64,000 bases of DNA from Geobacteraceae bacterium (GTDB taxonomy: Bacteria; Desulfobacterota; Desulfuromonadia; Geobacterales; Geobacteraceae): the NCBI GenBank assembly GCA_009773645.1, contig WSYB01000018.1:1-64000 (forward strand), read 5' to 3'. Positions within the stretch are counted from its first letter, which is position 1. Every line of letters starts with the position of its first letter. The position numbers and the translations under genes are program-made. Below are positions 61,684 through 64,000 of this stretch, piece by piece. The notes under the pieces were generated by a model. That model saw only the letters and a list, made by a program, of their open reading frames with translations, had not been told where the DNA came from and made no database searches.

Positions 61684-62916
61684 TCAGGGGCCTGTGGGAT
61701 ATAAGAAATTCTGGAATCGCACCGGAATGGCGACGATGGCCTGGACATCGGGGGCGTCACGGGTAAGGCCGATAACGATCGATGCATCCAGGGCTACCGA
61801 AGGTGTGAAGGTATAGGTGGCCCCAACCCGAAAGTTTCCCGGGTAAAGGGCGGTGCCGGGAATCTTGACGCCGTCTAACTCTGCACTGTCGGTAAACCTC
61901 TGCTCCCAAATGAAATTGATCGATGTATCGAGGTTGAGGGCCAAGGCCAGGCCGAGATTGATACCATACGTATCTCCCGGGCTGACGCGCCCCTCCGCTT
62001 TGGAAACGGGGAAATTAATGGTGTACAGGAGACTTCCGAAGAAGGCTGCCGGCTCTTTGACCTTTACCGCGGTCAGCATGAACTGAAGGGCGTGGAAACC
62101 CGTGCCTAGGGCCAGCTCATCGGTTCCCAGACTGAAGGGACTGTGGCCGGTGTCGGTCTTCCAGCGCAGGCTGCCGAGGATATCCGGGACCCATCCCTTT
62201 TCCCGCAGAAGTTGATGACTCAAGGCCAGTTCAATATCACCCAGCCCGAAGCTCTCCTTGGTACGCTCGGTGTTGTCTCCCTTTAATGTCCTTTGCGAGT
62301 CATAGCGAAGGGGGAATTTGGTTTCCACCTGGAAATCGTTTTGCAGGCCGAGACGGAACGTGAGTGCGGGAATGAGGATGTTGCGGCGGATCTTGTCCGA
62401 AATGATTTTCCCTATCGCCAGGAAATCGAGGGTGACTCCGTCGATGCTGATGTTGTCGGAGGAAGCGTGGGCAAAGGTGAGAGAGGGTTCGATCTCCAGG
62501 GTTCCGTGTGGGAGGAGAATCCCGCTCCGTTCAATGAGTGTCCGCTCCAGGGCGGCCTGGGCGATCCGTTCTTCCTCGTCGGCCTTGCCGGGGGGAGGGG
62601 CAGGCGCGGCTTCGGACGGTAGGAATATCTTTTCGGCTCCGCCTTGAAGGGACCGTATTTCCTTTTCGAGCATTTCCATGCGCCGGAGGAGGTCGTTGAT
62701 CATCTCATCGCGTTTATCCGGAGCCGGATCGGGGCCTTTGGGAGTCTCCGCCCCCGCCTCCTGCGCTGTTCCGCCGACCTGAACGGGGGGGGATTTCTCG
62801 ATTTCAGCCCCCTGGACTTCGGTCCCCCCTATTTCTGCAATTGCTCCGAGAAGCAATAAAAGAGTGAAGATGCAAGGGAGGCGCTTGCAGGTCACTGACT
62901 GCCGGAATATTCTCAC
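61684..62916 (-). CDS. Outer-membrane barrel with coiled coil, FapF-like
   Basis: About 410 residues from GTG 62916, overlapping the C39 peptidase stop as GTGA. A signal peptide (about 1-30) leads to a Pro-rich stretch and a coiled coil (DEMINDLLRRMEMLEKEIRSL), then a barrel-like region ending in a terminal aromatic segment. FapF, the trimeric pore of functional amyloid secretion, has a signal, coiled coil and barrel in this order, and its partner FapD is a C39-type peptidase, as here. Assignment to FapF is by layout. Confidence 0.65.
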   Translation of the reverse strand: MRIFRQSVTCKRLPCIFTLLLLLGAIAEIGGTEVQGAEIEKSPPVQVGGTAQEAGAETPKGPDPAPDKRDEMINDLLRRMEMLEKEIRSLQGGAEKIFLPSEAAPAPPPGKADEEERIAQAALERTLIERSGILLPHGTLEIEPSLTFAHASSDNISIDGVTLDFLAIGKIISDKIRRNILIPALTFRLGLQNDFQVETKFPLRYDSQRTLKGDNTERTKESFGLGDIELALSHQLLREKGWVPDILGSLRWKTDTGHSPFSLGTDELALGTGFHALQFMLTAVKVKEPAAFFGSLLYTINFPVSKAEGRVSPGDTYGINLGLALALNLDTSINFIWEQRFTDSAELDGVKIPGTALYPGNFRVGATYTFTPSVALDASIVIGLTRDAPDVQAIVAIPVRFQNFLYPTGP

Positions 62917-63608
62917 AGGCCGTTCCTTGTCAGCGGGGTTGTGCTTATCCGCAGGAGAGAGCGGGTTATGGCGGTGCCGTCGGGGAGGCAGAAATCCTCC
63001 GCTTTGGGAGACATGTTTTCCGAAGGGGGGGTGGAGTTTTGCCGGAGGACGATGAAACCGATGCCGTTCTTCCATATCTCCTGAAACTGGCCCGGTTTCA
63101 TGGTCGTCGTGCCGAACGACGGATCAGCCAGAACTACCCGGTTTCCCCGTAACCCGCGAAATATGACAAAGTGATCGTAACCCTTGATGCGGACCGGAAC
63201 GATGGCCGGGGTCCGCATCGCCACCAGTTCTTCCAGGGTGAGGCCGGCATACCCCTTCGCTTCGTAACCCTTCGATTCGACAAAACGTTTCAGGTCGAGG
63301 AGGGAAAACCCCCCCCGCGCCCGGACCTTCTGCGGGTCGGTACGGTGTAAAATGGACGCGATAATGGCGGATTCGGATACCTTGTCGCCGTAATAATAGG
63401 TGAGGAGCGTACTCAGGGCTCCCGATCCGCAACTGTAGTCCCATCGCTGCTGGGCAACGCGGGCCTGGCGGATCTCCTGCAAAGAGCGCACGGGCTTGTG
63501 GATACGCCCCCCCAGGGAAAGGGCGATCTCCCCTGCAGAGACCGTTAACGGTGCGGCAAGGGCAAACGCAATGACCAGTGCGATATGGCGAAAGAACCTG
63601 TCGTTCAT
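62913..63608 (-). CDS. C39-family periplasmic cysteine peptidase, FapD-like
   Basis: About 231 residues from ATG 63608. After a signal peptide (about 1-26), the peptidase core shows Gln54 and Cys60 in QQRWDYSCG, His146 in GYDHFV and Asp162 in LADPSFG, a complete C39 catalytic set. It lacks the ABC domains of bacteriocin exporters. Its partner is the barrel protein, as in fap operons where FapD is essential for amyloid assembly. An alternative start at 63641 exists. Confidence 0.75.
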   Translation of the reverse strand: MNDRFFRHIALVIAFALAAPLTVSAGEIALSLGGRIHKPVRSLQEIRQARVAQQRWDYSCGSGALSTLLTYYYGDKVSESAIIASILHRTDPQKVRARGGFSLLDLKRFVESKGYEAKGYAGLTLEELVAMRTPAIVPVRIKGYDHFVIFRGLRGNRVVLADPSFGTTTMKPGQFQEIWKNGIGFIVLRQNSTPPSENMSPKAEDFCLPDGTAITRSLLRISTTPLTRNGL

Positions 63609-63630
63609 GGCCGATCTAAAGAAAACGTCT

Positions 63631-63663
63631 GTAGTGTCCATCCGGTTTCCGGATGGACACTAC
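63631..63663. repeat. Perfect 15-base-pair hairpin between gene end and C39 gene
   Basis: Arms GTAGTGTCCATCCGG and its exact complement separated by TTT. It overlaps the stop of the minus-strand gene to the right and the upstream possible start of the C39 gene, so it could reduce read-through or control C39 translation. Confidence 0.8.
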
Positions 63664-64000
63664 AGGGCAGGGGCGCTGTTTATCTGGTGTATGGCGCCAA
63701 CAGTCGAGTTTATGTTCACGATCAGGTTGATGAGCACCTGAACGTTGGCATTAACCGCATTCACGTTCACAAAAGCATGAAGGTTGCTTTGCGCGTTATC
63801 GCGCATGATTATATATGCCGGCGGACCGGCAGGGGCGGGGTTGGTAACAGTGGATATCGTTCCGCTTCCTTCTATGGACAGCCCGCTTCCCTTATCTCCG
63901 CCCAGCTGGAAGCTGAGCTTGCCGTCGGACATGGCAACGGACAGTGTGCCGGCGGTAACCAGGTCCATCTCTTCATCGCTGAGGGGGTGTGCACCCCAAG
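63660..64000 (-). CDS. Possible secreted amyloid-type subunit, truncated by window edge
   Basis: The frame remains open to the right edge, so the start is outside. The visible 113 residues include LSDEEMDLVTAG, which resembles double-glycine-like leader ends, followed by a Ser/Gly region and an Asn/Val-rich run (AFVNVNAVNANVQVLI). Asn-rich repeats and adjacency to FapD/FapF-like genes suggest a substrate of the secretion system. It is not a confident Fap subunit. Confidence 0.55.
   Translation of the reverse strand, partial: WGAHPLSDEEMDLVTAGTLSVAMSDGKLSFQLGGDKGSGLSIEGSGTISTVTNPAPAGPPAYIIMRDNAQSNLHAFVNVNAVNANVQVLINLIVNINSTVGAIHQINSAPAL

Noticed and set aside
1-64000. CRISPR arrays, tRNA and rRNA genes
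   Set aside because: No regularly spaced repeats with unique spacers and no tRNA or rRNA sequences were recognised by reading; the repeated elements present are palindromic dispersed repeats.

Overview
The window looks like a chromosomal stretch of an anaerobic, metal-reducing deltaproteobacterium of the Geobacter / Desulfuromonadales type. The evidence is a Hyb-type [NiFe] hydrogenase operon in the Geobacter order (small subunit, FeS, NrfD-like, large subunit, protease) behind a sigma-54 promoter, a large OmpB-like multicopper oxidase, many lipoproteins, and GTAGGGGC...GCCCCTAC-type dispersed palindromes in several intergenic gaps. I saw no rRNA or tRNA genes and no CRISPR array. Species assignment is inference.

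Layout. (1) 1-1.6 kb: a comparatively AT-rich SIR2-like gene and a small hypothetical gene. (2) 1.9-5.3 kb (minus): a membrane histidine kinase and NtrC-class regulator, divergent from (3) 5.5-11.5 kb (plus): hybS-hybA-hybB-hybL-hybP. The large subunit carries a small deletion/frameshift, and a repeat island with a DUF559 remnant separates it from the protease. (4) 11.6-13 kb: fdhD and mobB. (5) 13-17.8 kb: an Rrf2-family regulator with four cysteines, then a sulfate ABC transporter (cysP-T-W-A) and a YezD-like small protein. (6) 17.8-47 kb: a large accessory locus, the main interest of the window. (7) 47-50 kb: a flavin-binding protein, acylphosphatase, and an ArsR-controlled metal operon. 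(8) 49.7-60.3 kb (mostly minus): lipoprotein, MacB-like ABC exporter, YtkA-like protein, frameshifted multicopper oxidase, hydrolases. (9) 60.6-64 kb: a beta-propeller lipoprotein and, at the right edge, a C39 peptidase / outer-membrane barrel pair like FapD/FapF of functional amyloid secretion.

The 13-47 kb locus appears to be one regulon. The same operator-like sequence CTAY-N7-ATAG occurs just downstream of, or overlapping, the -10 box at 13.03, 27.30 and 33.54 kb and also at 13.54 kb, with a half-degenerate copy at 17.83 kb. The promoters therefore belong to the regulator, the sulfate transporter, a stand-alone NifH-like gene, and two long operons. Three copies of a conserved leader RNA, each running directly into an intrinsic terminator, precede the third MFS gene (27.4 kb), the first radical SAM gene (28.8 kb) and the porin (33.7 kb).

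The two long operons encode: MFS permease, radical SAM protein, an ASKHA-type ATP-dependent activase and two 2-hydroxyacyl-CoA-dehydratase / double-cubane-type subunits; and porin, sulfonate-type binding protein, a second radical SAM protein, flavoproteins, two permeases, an ATPase, a ferredoxin-fused aldo-keto reductase and a NifH-NifD-NifK-like set. The D-like subunit has one cysteine in 473 residues and the K-like subunit keeps all three P-cluster-type cysteines, so the complex is neither a nitrogenase nor a conventional P-cluster enzyme. My working inference is a two-module, ATP-driven low-potential reductase system that imports an organosulfur compound and reduces or cleaves it for sulfur when sulfate is scarce. 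The substrate is unknown.
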